Assembly: GCF_000565215.1 (NCBI RefSeq) | Contig: NZ_CP006934.1 | Location: 1-64,000, forward strand | Length of the DNA stretch: 64,000 bases | Source: Spiroplasma sabaudiense Ar-1343 | Lineage (GTDB): Bacteria; Bacillota_I; Bacilli_A; Mycoplasmatales; Mycoplasmataceae | Direction: 5' to 3' | Shown here: piece after piece, positions 1-12,923 of the stretch | How the letters are laid out: each line of letters opens with the position of its first letter | Position numbering within the stretch: position 1 is the stretch's first letter | The notes under the pieces: generated by a model | Told to the model about the DNA's origin: nothing | Database searches by the model: none | Seen by the model: the letters and a program-made list of their open reading frames with translations, nothing else | Position numbers and translations under genes: made by a program

Positions 1-1332
1 ATGCGCGAAGAAGAAATTTGAAGAAAATTAAAGGAATGACTAATATCCAGTGATTTAATAGACCATACTTCTTATCAAGAGTACGTTAAAACTGCAAGAT
101 TTTATATTAAAGAAGACAACGAATACTGAATTGTGTTGACTTCAGGAATGGGTAAAATTGTAATAGAAAACATTGCAGAGCAATTATTAAATGAGATAAG
201 AAACATTACAAAAGAGGCTGCCACACTTAGATTATTAACTCCTGAAGAATATAATGTTGAAGAAGAAGTTAGAAAAATTAAAGATAGTAGCGATATCAAG
301 GACAACTATGAATATTCTTTAGAAAACTTTGTAAAAGGGGATTCTAATATTCAAGCTTTCATGGCATCAAAAGCAGTTGCAACTGATTTGGGTCGTAAAT
401 GAAATCCGCTATTTATTTATGGGGATTCAGGGCTTGGAAAAACCCACTTAATCAAAGGGATTGAATATTTTGTTAAAACCCAAAAATCAGATAAAGATTT
501 TCGCGTTAAATACACAACAAGTGAAGAATTTGGAAAATTAGTTGTTGATATTATTTCTCAGGGTCACAATTCAATAGAACAATTTGAAAAAAATTATGAA
601 GAGTATGATGTTTTACTAATTGATGACATTCAATTTCTAGCAAACCGAGGTAAAACAAATGAAATATTTTTTAGAATATTTAACAGTTTTATTAATAACA
701 AGAAACAAATTGTTTTTACCTCTGATAAATACCCAGAAGAATTAAACGGATTTGATCAAAGAATGATAACTAGGTTTAACTCCGGATTGAGTGTTGGTAT
801 AACTACTCCAGACTTTGAGACCGCAATTGGTATCATTAATAAAGAGTTGGATTCTCAAAATATTTCAATTACAGACGAGGCAAAGGGTTATATTGCAACC
901 TATTTTAGTTCTGATGTTAGAAAAATTAAGGGAACTATCAATAAAATTTTGTTTTGAACCATTCAAAATAACTCTGGTGAACTAATAACCCTTGAACACG
1001 TGACAAATATCTTTAAAGATATTCCTGTAGTTTCGATTGGAAAAATGAATACCAGAAAAATAAAAGACGTTGTTGCTGAAAAATTCGGTGTAACAGTCAA
1101 AATGATTGATGGTAAATCAAGAATAGCTAATTTAGTAAATGCTCGACATTTGGCAATGTATTTAACAAAAATTCTGCTGAACCACAATTTAAGTGTAATT
1201 GGAAGTGAATTTGGAGGCAAAGATCACACCACAGTCATTAATGCAATTAACAATGTTGAAACCAAAATTTCAAAAGACAAAGAATACAAACGCATGGTTG
1301 AGCAAATCAAGAAGCGTTTGAGTTTAAAATAG
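1..1332 (+). CDS. dnaA: Chromosomal replication initiator DnaA
   Basis: DnaA is the AAA+ protein that binds DnaA boxes and opens oriC. The frame is open from the first base of the window to TAG and gives 443 residues, close to the usual DnaA length. TGA codons are read as Trp. The Walker A motif GDSGLGKTH lies at about residues 141-149, Walker B (LLIDDIQF) at about 203-212, and the domain IV signature GSEFGGKDHTTV at about 401-412. Domain I is short and divergent. The ATG is flush with the window start, so its ribosome-binding site and promoter cannot be seen and a start further upstream is possible. It is followed by dnaN, the standard origin order. Confidence 0.97.
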
Positions 1333-1372
1333 TTGTTATTAACTTTTTGGAGTATGTTATTAAAATCTTGTT

Positions 1373-1397
1373 AAAGCCGGTCCTGGATTGGTTTTTT
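1373..1397 (+). terminator. Possible wobble-rich terminator after dnaA
   Basis: Bases 1373-1382 can pair as RNA with 1386-1395 around a 3-nt loop. Ten pairs form if three G-U wobbles are allowed, and a T run overlaps the 3' arm. Because several pairs are wobbles, this is a moderate candidate only. Confidence 0.4.
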
Positions 1398-1402
1398 CGG
1401 GG

Positions 1403-1411
1403 TTTTCCACA
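1403..1411 (+). other. Putative DnaA box between dnaA and dnaN
   Basis: TTTTCCACA differs at one position from the consensus TTATCCACA. It is the only near-consensus box I see in the dnaA-dnaN gap. In related Mollicutes the origin lies in the regions flanking dnaA, so the main cluster may be upstream of dnaA, outside the window. Confidence 0.4.
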
Positions 1412-1461
1412 AATTAACTGCATAATAATAATAGTAAATAATAATTTAAATAGGAGGATTT

Positions 1462-2583
1462 ATGAATTTCAAAATTAAAAAAGGACGATTTTTAGAAGAG
1501 TTAAGTAAAGCTAGTAAAATTATTGACTTAAAATCTTCAAATCCGTCATTATTGGGAATATCAATCGAAGCATCAGTTGATAAAATCGTTATTATTTCAA
1601 GTAACGGAAGCATCTCAATTAAATCAAGCATTAGTAAAAAAGACTCAGGGTTAGAGGTTAATGAAGTTGGTAATATTCTTGTTAAAGGAAGATATCTAAT
1701 CGAAATTCTAAGACGTATCGATGATCAGTTTATTGATATAACTTTAATTGAAAATAATCTGATTAAGGTTAAAGGTGAAAAAGCTGAATTTCATTTAAAT
1801 ATCTTAGATCATGAAGATTACCCTCTAATTGGTTTTAGAGAAAACGGTAACAAATTTACAATTTCTGCTAGTATCTTAAAAAAAGCAATGACACAGACTT
1901 TAATTTCAGTTGACGAAAATAATAAAAAATTGTCCCTGACAGGATTAAATTTTAGTGTTAGTGGTAATGAATTAAACATATCAGGAACAGATTCTTATCG
2001 TCTGTCGCAGAAAAAAATTATTTTAAGCGAAAGCCTAGAACGACTTGATATTAATGTGCCAATAAAAACTATTAATGAATTTATCAAAATTGTCTCTGAT
2101 AAAGATGAGGTAGAATTTATTCAATCAGATGGTTATGTCACTTTAATTTTCGGAAATACAATTTTTCAATCAACAATTCTTGAAGGTCAATTTCCAGATA
2201 TTAATGCAGCTTTTCCAAAAGACTTCAACTCAATTATTACTTTAGGGAATAAGGAGTTTGCAAAAGTTATTAGTCGCGCTGATATTCCAAGTGAAGAAAA
2301 TAGCTCAACAGTTGTTAATTTAAAATTACAAGGTGATACTATTTTTATTAAATCAAATATCCAACAAATTGGTAATTTTGAAGAAGAGTTTCAAGAATTT
2401 GATTTAAAAGGATTAGATGACCAAAATATTAGCTTTAACTCAAAGTTTTTTATGGATGCAGTTCGTACTTTTGATACAAAGGTACTAGAAATTAAAATAA
2501 TTGATAACAAAAAACCAATTTTAATTACTTCACCAGAAGATCACGGTTTAGTGCAGTTAGTTTTACCAATGTTCACAAATTAG
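1462..2583 (+). CDS. dnaN: DNA polymerase III beta subunit (sliding clamp)
   Basis: DnaN is the ring-shaped processivity clamp that holds the replicative polymerase on DNA. The product is 373 residues, near the usual ~375, with three repeated clamp-fold domains and the typical C-terminal ending that finishes in LVLPMFTN. A good Shine-Dalgarno (AGGAGG) sits a few bases before the ATG. It lies 130 bp after dnaA, the conserved dnaA-dnaN pairing, and probably has its own promoter in that gap. Loader subunits for this clamp are encoded further along (dnaX, holB). Confidence 0.95.
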   Translation: MNFKIKKGRFLEELSKASKIIDLKSSNPSLLGISIEASVDKIVIISSNGSISIKSSISKKDSGLEVNEVGNILVKGRYLIEILRRIDDQFIDITLIENNLIKVKGEKAEFHLNILDHEDYPLIGFRENGNKFTISASILKKAMTQTLISVDENNKKLSLTGLNFSVSGNELNISGTDSYRLSQKKIILSESLERLDINVPIKTINEFIKIVSDKDEVEFIQSDGYVTLIFGNTIFQSTILEGQFPDINAAFPKDFNSIITLGNKEFAKVISRADIPSEENSSTVVNLKLQGDTIFIKSNIQQIGNFEEEFQEFDLKGLDDQNISFNSKFFMDAVRTFDTKVLEIKIIDNKKPILITSPEDHGLVQLVLPMFTN

Positions 2584-2632
2584 TTTTTGGAAATTTAAAA
2601 AAATATGAAAAAATCACCATTTAAAGGTTTAA

Positions 2633-4660
<2,028 letters not shown>

Positions 4661-4687
4661 TTTCATAAATAGAAAAGAGGACTAAAA

Positions 4688-7123
4688 ATGAGTGAAAAAG
4701 GTCATGATGGAAAAGTAGTATTAATGGATATTAAAACGGAAATGCAAAAAGACTTTTTAGAATACGCAATGAGCGTAATTGTTAGTCGAGCATTACCAGA
4801 TTTGAAAGACGGTTTAAAACCAGTTCACCGAAGAATCATTTATGCAATGAATGACTTGGGAATTACTCATGACAAGCCGCATAAAAAATCAGCGCGTATT
4901 GTTGGGGAAGTAATTGGTAAGTATCACCCTCACGGGGACAGCTCAGTATATGAAGCCATGGTCCGAATGGCCCAAGATTTCTCATATCGCTATCCACTAG
5001 TTGATGGCCATGGGAACTTTGGTTCAATTGACGGAGATGGAGCCGCAGCCATGCGTTATACTGAAGCTCGTCTTTCTAAAGTTTCTGCACTAATAATTAA
5101 AGATATTGATATGGACACCATTCCATTTATTGATAATTATGACGCCAGTGAAACTGAACCTGGCTACTTACCTGGCTACTTACCAAATTTATTAGCTAAC
5201 GGAGCAACAGGAATCGCTGTTGGAATGGCAACAAATATTCCACCACATAATTTAAAGGAATTACTGAGTGCAATCATTGCTTATATAAATAACAACGAGA
5301 TCACAATTGATGAAATGTTGAATTATATCAAAGGACCTGATTTCCCAACTGGAGCGCTAATGACAAATGGTCACTTAATGCGCGAAGGTTATCGAACAGG
5401 GAGAGGTAGTTTAACTGTTCGAGCAAGAATTGATATTGACGAGACTGAAAAAAACAAGCGTTTAATCATTACAGAAATCCCTTATCAAACCAATAAAGCA
5501 AGAATTATTGAAAGAATTGCAGAATTAGCTAAAACAAAAACAATTCAAGAAATTTCAGACTTGCGTGACGAATCAAACTATGAAGGAATAAGAGTTGTAA
5601 TTGAGTTAAAGCGTGATGCTAATGCCCAAATGGTTATTAATAAATTATATAAAATGACAAACTTGCAAATTAATTTTTCAATTAACATGGTTGCTTTAAA
5701 TAATGGTGTTCCGTTATTAATGGATTTGAAAAAAATTATTAAAAACTATGTTAGTTATCAAATTCAAATAATTTTACGTCGAACTATTTTTGAAAAAAAT
5801 AAGTTACAAAAAAAATTACATATTTTAACAGCTCTAGGGATTGCCTTAGATAACATAGATAAAATAATTGAAATTATTAGAAATTCTAAAACCAATGATA
5901 TTGCAAAAGAAAAAATGACATCAGCATTTGGCTTTGATGACGAACAAAACAAAGCAATTTTAGAAATGCGTTTACAACGTCTTGTGGGATTGGAACGAGA
6001 AAAAATTATTCAAGAAATTTCAGACATTAAAATTAGAATTGAAGTTCTAGATAAAATTATTGCAAGCCCGGAAGAACAAAATCAGGTTCTAGTCAATCAG
6101 TTAAATGAAATTTCAAACAAATTTGGGGATAATCGTCGAACTGAAATAATTGACGAGATCTCAACTGAAATTGATAACGAAGAGTTAATTGCTGATAGTA
6201 AAATGATCATCACTCTTTCAAAAGAAGGTTACATTCGTCGAATTGAACCTAACGATTTTAAAATACAAAAACGCGGTGGTCGAGGAATTATTGTTAATGA
6301 TCGCGAAACAGACCCGATTACAGTTGCGACAATGGGTAAAACTAGAGATGACCTATTATTATTTACTGACAAAGGAAAAGTTTATCGAATCAAAGCATAC
6401 AACGTAACTCAATTTAGCAGAACCTCAAGAGGTTTACCAATTATAAATTATATAAATATAACTAAAGATGAAACTGTTACTTCAATTTTGCCTTTCAGAG
6501 ATCGCAAAAACAAATACAAATTTTTAACTTTTGTTACAAAAGGTGGAATTGTAAAAAGAACACCAATTGAGGAATTTGCTTTAATAAATCAATCCGGTAA
6601 AATCACAATCAAATTAAAAGAAAATGATGAACTAATTTCAGTTATTCCAACTAACGGTGAAAACGATTTAATTATTGGAACTTACAAAGGTAAAGTAACA
6701 AGAATAAGCGAAGATAATATCAACATTTTATCGCGAAGCTCATTTGGAGTTAAGGGAATCAGTTTGGATAAAGAAGACTTTGTAATCGGATCTTGTACAA
6801 ACTTTAATAGTAATTTGATTTCAACAATTTCAGACCGCGGAAGTGCCAAGAAAACTTCGGTTAGCGAATACAAAATTCTTGGTCGAAACTCTAAAGGAGT
6901 TAAGGCGATGAACCTAAATGAAAAAACCGGATTTTTCAAATCGATTTTATCAATTAGAGAAACCGACACAATTGTCATGATTTCATCTAAAGGTAATCTA
7001 ATTAAAATACCGGTTTCAGAGTTGCCGTTATTATCTCGAAACACTCAAGGAGTTAAAGGGTTTAGATTAAATAATGACGAAGTAATTACAGCTGTTACAC
7101 TAGAATGACAAAAAAACAAATAA
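4688..7123 (+). CDS. gyrA: DNA gyrase subunit A
   Basis: GyrA is the DNA cleavage and rejoining subunit of gyrase. The product is 811 residues. The catalytic tyrosine is Tyr124 in [10 protein letters not shown]. The GyrA-typical helix near residue 80 ([19 protein letters not shown]) and several C-terminal beta-pinwheel blades are present, including the GyrA-box-like QKRGGRG near 530. The reading frame passes a TGA (Trp) at 7106-7108 and ends at TAA 7121-7123. Residues 158-165 are a tandem PGYL repeat where relatives have a less repetitive sequence of the same length. It is co-oriented with gyrB and likely co-transcribed. Confidence 0.96.
5159..5182 (+). repeat. 12-bp perfect tandem duplication inside gyrA
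   Basis: CCTGGCTACTTA occurs twice back to back and encodes PGYLPGYL. It lies in a conserved part of the GyrA breakage-reunion domain, just before the [20 protein letters not shown] segment. Flanking length compared with other GyrA proteins, from memory, suggests substitution rather than insertion. Confidence 0.8.
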
Positions 7124-7133
7124 GGAGATTATT

Positions 7134-8392
<1,259 letters not shown>

Positions 8393-8402
<10 letters not shown>

Positions 8403-8419
8403 TTTTACTAGTTTTTTTT
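8393..8419 (+). terminator. serS terminator
   Basis: A 10-bp perfect stem (8393-8402 with 8408-8417), with loop TTTTA and a T run. The stem overlaps the serS stop codon, and the T run abuts the first parS palindrome. Confidence 0.85.
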
Positions 8420-8434
8420 GTTTCACGTGAAACA
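8419..8434 (+). other. parS-type centromere site 1
   Basis: TGTTTCACGTGAAACA is a perfect 16-bp palindrome. It fits the known chromosomal parS consensus TGTTNCACGTGAAACA, to which ParB/Spo0J binds. It is noncoding and sits about 8.4 kb from dnaA, the origin-proximal position expected for parS. No parA or parB gene lies in the window. Confidence 0.85.
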
Positions 8435-8458
8435 CTAGAGTTGATAAATAATTATTAC

Positions 8459-8484
8459 TTATTTGTTTCACGTGAAACAAATAA
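8459..8484 (+). other. parS-type centromere site 2 within a 26-bp palindrome
   Basis: Bases 8464-8479 repeat the same 16-bp parS sequence, 45 bp (start to start) from site 1. Here the symmetry extends to a perfect 26-bp palindrome covering 8459-8484. The gap between the sites is AT-rich and noncoding. Confidence 0.85.
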
Positions 8485-8531
8485 CAATAACTTTTTATAT
8501 TTTTAATGATGAAATCTGCTCAAAAATATGG

Positions 8532-8537
8532 TAATAT
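8532..8537 (+). promoter_or_regulatory. -10 element for the SRP RNA
   Basis: TAATAT lies 6 bp before the predicted RNA 5' end. A weak -35 (ATGAAA at 8509-8514) is 17 bp upstream. Confidence 0.45.
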
Positions 8538-8543
8538 AAAAAT

Positions 8544-8626
8544 GCCATAGTAAGGGTAACGTTTGAACCTGGTCAGGACCGGAAGGTAGCAGCCATAAGA
8601 ATCTGTGCCTTGTACTTTGGCTTTTT
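8544..8626 (+). ncRNA. ffs: Signal recognition particle RNA, small bacterial type
   Basis: This is the RNA core of the signal recognition particle, which binds Ffh and targets membrane proteins. The conserved apical segment GGTCAGGACCGGAAGGTAGC is present at 8571-8590, including the GGAA tetraloop and the Ffh-binding internal loop bases. The ends pair (GCCA 8544-8547 with TGGC 8618-8621, plus AGTAAGG with CCTTGTACT), and a T run follows. Length is about 80 nt, like other short 4.5S-type RNAs. Exact ends are inferred from base pairing. Its 3' T run ends 14 bp before tadA. Confidence 0.93.
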
Positions 8627-8639
8627 TATTGGAGAAGTT

Positions 8640-9113
8640 ATGAAAAAAAAATTACTTAATATTTTAAAGGATTTAACAGAGCAGACTAAGAACTCCCAAG
8701 ACATTCCTGTTGCGGCAATTATTATTGATGACGATGGAAATGTATTAAGCCAAGCCTGTAATACAAGAGTAAAAAATAATTCATTAATTGAACACGCTGA
8801 AATAAATGCGCTAACTTCTGCGGTAGATAAAGTCAAAAGTTTCCATTTGGAAAAATATAAAATAGTAACAACTTTGGAACCTTGCCTAATGTGCCTGGGT
8901 GCTATTGAACAAGCTTATATTTCCGAAGTAATATACATCGTTGATAACCATAAACTAGGTCCATTGACTTGTCAAATGCTTGACAAAAGTACAAGCCGTT
9001 TAAAAATAACAAAATGAAATGATATAGAAGTTGAAGAGTATTTCATTTCAGAACTAAAAAATTTTTTCAAAAACTTAAGAGATCAAGGGGATGATAAATA
9101 TGGAAGAAATTAA
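8640..9113 (+). CDS. tadA: tRNA-specific adenosine deaminase TadA
   Basis: TadA deaminates the wobble adenosine of tRNA-Arg(ACG) to inosine. The 157-residue product has the cytidine/adenosine deaminase zinc motifs HAEINAL (His and catalytic Glu, near residue 52) and PCLMC (two Cys, near 81-84). The start is ATG 8640, with GGAGAAG just upstream. An in-frame TTG at 8610 lies inside the SRP RNA and is rejected. The frame reads through a TGA as Trp and its end overlaps dnaX by 14 bp, implying translational coupling. The position beside the SRP RNA and dnaX recalls Bacillus, where the same three genes are neighbours. Confidence 0.92.
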
Positions 9114-10938
9114 AAAATCACTATACCGAATTTACCGCCCGAAAAACTTTTCTGAAGTGGCTGGTCATGAAAATTTAAAGACTATTTTAATTAACGAAAT
9201 CAAAACCAACTCCTTTCCCCACGCCTTGCTTTTTTCAGGGCAAAGAGGAACAGGTAAAACCTCGGTTGCAAAAATATTTGCTAAGGTCGTAAATTGTAAC
9301 AATATTATTGAGGGTGAAGCTTGTCAAAATTGCGAGAGCTGTCGACTGGCTGATAATAATTCTCATCCTGATATTTTTGAAATCGATGCTGCATCAAATA
9401 ACGGTGTTGACGAAATAAGAAATATTAAAACTAACGTTTCAACGTTACCGACTTTTTCAAAGTTTAAAATATATATTATTGATGAATTTCACATGCTAAC
9501 CAATTCAGCCTTTAATGCATTGTTAAAAACTCTAGAAGAACCACCAACTCATGTCATTTTCATTTTGGCAACAACTGAATTAAATAAAATTCCAGCAACG
9601 ATAATTTCTCGTTGCCAAGGATTCAACTTTAAAAAAATCAATCAAATGGCAATGACAAATAAGATTAAAGAAATTGCAAATTTAGAACAGGTTCAAATAA
9701 CTGATGAAGCTGTCCAAGAAATTTATTATTTAGCTGACGGCTCTTTGAGAGATGCCTTGAATATTTTGGAGCAAGTGATGGTATTTCAAACCGGAGAAAT
9801 TAGCTTAGATCATTTGAAAATGGTATTCAGTGTTGCCAGCAAAAAAGAAAAGCTAGACCTACTAGAAGATATTTTTAATTTTAGAAATGAAAAAATAATT
9901 TCTTATTTTGAGTCTGCCTTAAATCAAGGAATTGACTTTAGTGTCTTATCGCTTTCTTTGTTGGAAATATTAAAAGAAATAATTCAATATAAATTGACGC
10001 ACAATTCAAATTTTATGAAAGTCTTGGATAAAAGCGAAGCAGAAAAATTCGAGAATTATCAAATCGAAAACTTTTTTAAAATTAGCGATGCGCTAAGTGA
10101 AGCATATGGAAAAACTAAATCAGGAAATACAAATCAAGACTACATGCTTGTTAGCATCTTAAAAGTAATATATCATTTAAATATAAAAAATATAAATAAA
10201 AAAGATGCAAATATAGTGTCTTCATTTGAAGAAAAAAGTACTTTTGAACAAATAACTCCCAATGATAATTTGAAATCAGAAGAGAATCCCATAGAAGAAC
10301 TAAAAAGCTTTAAAAATCCTGAAGAACATACTGAAGCAGAGGATCATCAAAATATTGATGAAATAAAACTTCAAAAAATGATTCTAAGCGATATAGTTAA
10401 ACACTCAACAAACCCATTATATAAAATTGTTATTAGTGACAAAAAAATTATTAATGTAATCCTTGGAGCTAAAAAAGAGCAAAGAAATTTAATTAACGAA
10501 AAAATTTCAGATATCTTCAAACTTGAAAACGGTCAGATATTTAGTAATCAAAAATTAGCAACAAAATTCAGATTGCTTTGAAACCACAAAATAACTGCTG
10601 TCAGTGATAGCGGAATTTTAATTGTTTGCGATCATGAGAAAGTTGCTGATTTATTAAACGAGTCTCTACAAGATTTAAATTACCGAGAAGCACTTTTTGA
10701 TTTATTAAATTCTCCTTATGCTATTATTGCAATTTCAAAAAATAATTGAAATAATATTAAAGATGATTATTTAAAAATGAAAGAAAACAATGAATTGTGA
10801 AAATACCAAGATATCGAAATTAACTCTTTTTATGAGGGGATTATTAGAAAAAATAATAAGCTTTCAAATGAAGTTAACAGTTCGCTAGAAGAAATGAAAG
10901 ATATTTTTGGGATCGAGAACATTAAAATTGTAGATTAG
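9100..10938 (+). CDS. dnaX: DNA polymerase III gamma/tau subunit
   Basis: DnaX is the clamp-loader ATPase and polymerase-organising subunit. The 612-residue product has the start signature YRIYRPKNFSEVAGH, Walker A GQRGTGKT near 47-54, a four-Cys zinc module (about 66-81), the Walker B-type DEFHML, and the sensor motif TTELNKIPATIISRCQ. The C-terminal third is variable, as in other Mollicutes. The start is placed at ATG 9100 because AAGGGG (9085-9090) is 9 bp away, whereas it abuts the alternative ATG at 9091. Four TGA codons are Trp. No convincing slippery heptamer for a short gamma form was noticed. Confidence 0.93.
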
Positions 10939-10945
10939 GTATAAA

Positions 10946-11536
10946 ATGAAAGACAGCAAAATTGAAGAATTAATTTATAATTTAAGCCTGAATAAAGGCT
11001 TCAGTAAAAAAAACTCGGAACGTATTATTTTTGATTTAATTACTAGTAAAGATAGAATTGTCAAATTTAAAGATATAATAAATTATATCGAAGAAAGTTT
11101 ATCAGAATGTCCCATCTGCTTTTACTATACAGAAAACCAGATTTGTGAAATTTGTCAAAACTCTCAAAGAGATAAAAACCAGATTTGTGTGGTAAGCTCA
11201 ATTTCGGATGCTCACACAATCGAAAAATCAAATTTGTTTAAGGGAGTTTATCACGTTCTAAAGGGTGAAATTAACCTTAATAAAAACAAAACCCCAGACA
11301 AACTAACAATAAACGAACTACTTTCCCGGGTTAATGAAAACAGTGAAGTGATACTTGCTTTAAATAGTACATTCGAGGGAGAAGTAACGGCAAATTTTAT
11401 TGCTGGGATTTTAAGAAAAAAAACAAAAAAAATAACCAGAATTGCAAAAGGAATTCCATTTGGTGGAATGTTAGATTATATAGATGATACGACTTTAAAA
11501 ATAGCAATTAAAAATAGAGAAAAATACGAGGATTAA
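10946..11536 (+). CDS. recR: Recombination mediator RecR
   Basis: RecR acts with RecO, loading RecA at gaps during recombinational repair. The 196-residue product matches the usual ~198. It has the four-cysteine zinc finger at about 55-70 (CPIC...CEIC), followed by a Toprim domain beginning ICVVSSISDAHTIEKS and the C-terminal motif RIAKGIPFGGMLDYID. It lies 7 bp after dnaX, the conserved dnaX-recR pair, although the ybaB-type gene usually found between them is absent. Confidence 0.93.
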   Translation: MKDSKIEELIYNLSLNKGFSKKNSERIIFDLITSKDRIVKFKDIINYIEESLSECPICFYYTENQICEICQNSQRDKNQICVVSSISDAHTIEKSNLFKGVYHVLKGEINLNKNKTPDKLTINELLSRVNENSEVILALNSTFEGEVTANFIAGILRKKTKKITRIAKGIPFGGMLDYIDDTTLKIAIKNREKYED

Positions 11537-11540
11537 ATAA

Positions 11541-12176
11541 ATGATTTTTATTTCACTAGAAGGAATTGATGGCTCAGGAAAAACAACTATTGCCAAAATT
11601 GTCAAAGAAAAAATTTTAGAAAAAGGCTACGATGTTATTTTAACAAGAGAGCCTGGAGGAGAAGAAATTTCTGAAGCAATTCGCAAATTAATTTTAGATA
11701 AAAATAATACTAGTATGACACATTGAACTGAAGCCTTATTATATATTGCTTCAAGAAAGCAGCATGTTGATCGAAAAATCATTCCAGCGTTAAAAAGTGG
11801 CAAAGTTGTGATTTGCGATCGCTTTATGGATTCAACAACTGTTTATCAAGGTTATGCTCGCGGAATCGGAATGGCTGAAATTGATCAGGTTCAAAACGTG
11901 GTGATCGGCAGTGCTAAACCAGATTTAACGATTTTTTTTGATATCAATCCTAAAGAGGCGCAAATTAGATTAACATCACGTGTTAGATCTGCTGACCGCC
12001 TGGACTTAGAAGATGAGAAATTTCACCAAGTAGTCTATGAGGGTTATCAGTTATTAATCAGTAACAACACCGACCGAATCAAAGTTGTTGATGCTCGTAA
12101 ATCAGTTAATGAAGTTGTTCAGCAAGTTGAGTTCCTAATTCTAGAAGCTCTTGAAGAAAGATTAAAAAAGTCATAA
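11541..12176 (+). CDS. tmk: Thymidylate kinase
   Basis: Tmk phosphorylates dTMP to dTDP. The 211-residue product has the P-loop LEGIDGSGKTT at the N-terminus, the DR(E/x)PGG-type motif TREPGGEEISEAIR, and the substrate motif DRFMDSTTVYQGYARGIG. One TGA (11724-11726) is Trp. It is 4 bp after recR and 3 bp before holB, so it belongs to one transcription unit. The recR-tmk-holB order matches Bacillus. Confidence 0.95.
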
Positions 12177-12179
12177 ACA

Positions 12180-12923
12180 ATGAGAGCTCCTGAATTAATT
12201 AAGAAAATTCAACAGTTGAGTTTAAGAAATTCTCTAAATCATGCCATCTTAATAAATTGCAACGATCAGGAATTAATGGATAAAAGCGCATTTGAAATAA
12301 TCAGAATTTTATATTGTCCGCAAAAATCGCTGCCAAATGACAATTGCAATTACTGTATTCGGTTTTCTAAAAATTTGATAAGTGACATCATTTTGATTGG
12401 TGACGGTTTTTCAACAATCGGCAAGGACCAGGTTCAAGGGGTTATTAAACAACTTTCGCTTACTGCTCTAGAGAACCGGGGAGTGAAGATATACTGCTTG
12501 AGCAATGCTGAAAATTTAACAAACGAATCTGCAAATTCAATTTTGAAGTTTTTGGAAGAACCACCCCAAAACACAATGGCAATTTTAAAAACTAGAGATT
12601 TACAAAAATTAATTTCAACAATTAAATCACGCTGTCAAGTTTTTACTATTAGTTCGGATTTTTTGCCACTAAAGGAAAACAAATTAATAGAGCTTACTAA
12701 AATTGGTGATAAAGAAGAAATATTTCTTTTCGGTCAGGAGCTAGCTAAGCTAGACAAAAAAGAAATTCTAGAAATTGTTAGTGATTTTTATCGCTTTTAT
12801 TGTCTTAAAAATAATCCAGAAATTGCTGAACTTTGTCTGCAATTTATTAATGATTTGGAAAACAAAATGCCTTTGAATTTAATAGTTGAAAACTTTTTAA
12901 TTAAAATGAACGAGGTTCTGTAA
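12180..12923 (+). CDS. holB: DNA polymerase III delta' subunit
   Basis: HolB is the clamp-loader subunit that works with DnaX. The 247-residue product resembles DnaX in its first ~160 residues, with SNAENLTNESANSILKFLEEPP and TIKSRCQVF, but has no intact P-loop, as is normal for delta'. A reduced zinc-type cluster (Cys near 43, 53 and 56) is present. It is shorter than the ~330 of model bacteria, as in other Mollicutes. It follows tmk directly and its stop abuts the next start. Confidence 0.88.
   Translation: MRAPELIKKIQQLSLRNSLNHAILINCNDQELMDKSAFEIIRILYCPQKSLPNDNCNYCIRFSKNLISDIILIGDGFSTIGKDQVQGVIKQLSLTALENRGVKIYCLSNAENLTNESANSILKFLEEPPQNTMAILKTRDLQKLISTIKSRCQVFTISSDFLPLKENKLIELTKIGDKEEIFLFGQELAKLDKKEILEIVSDFYRFYCLKNNPEIAELCLQFINDLENKMPLNLIVENFLIKMNEVL

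Noticed and set aside
7124-7133. T-box leaders before serS, lysS and cysS
   Set aside because: The gaps before these synthetase genes are only 10-23 bp, far too short for a T-box.
8610-8639. TTG start extending tadA upstream by ten codons
   Set aside because: It lies inside the SRP RNA gene and its terminator. ATG 8640 has a proper SD.
9100-10938. Programmed frameshift in dnaX for a short gamma product
   Set aside because: I looked for A-AAA-AAG-type heptamers with a following hairpin around the domain III end and saw no convincing combination.
11541-12176. Apparent split genes (tmk, serS, ftsH, ung, cysS and many others) as frameshifted pseudogenes
   Set aside because: The breaks are all in-frame TGA codons at conserved Trp or tolerant positions. 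Read with code 4 the genes are intact.
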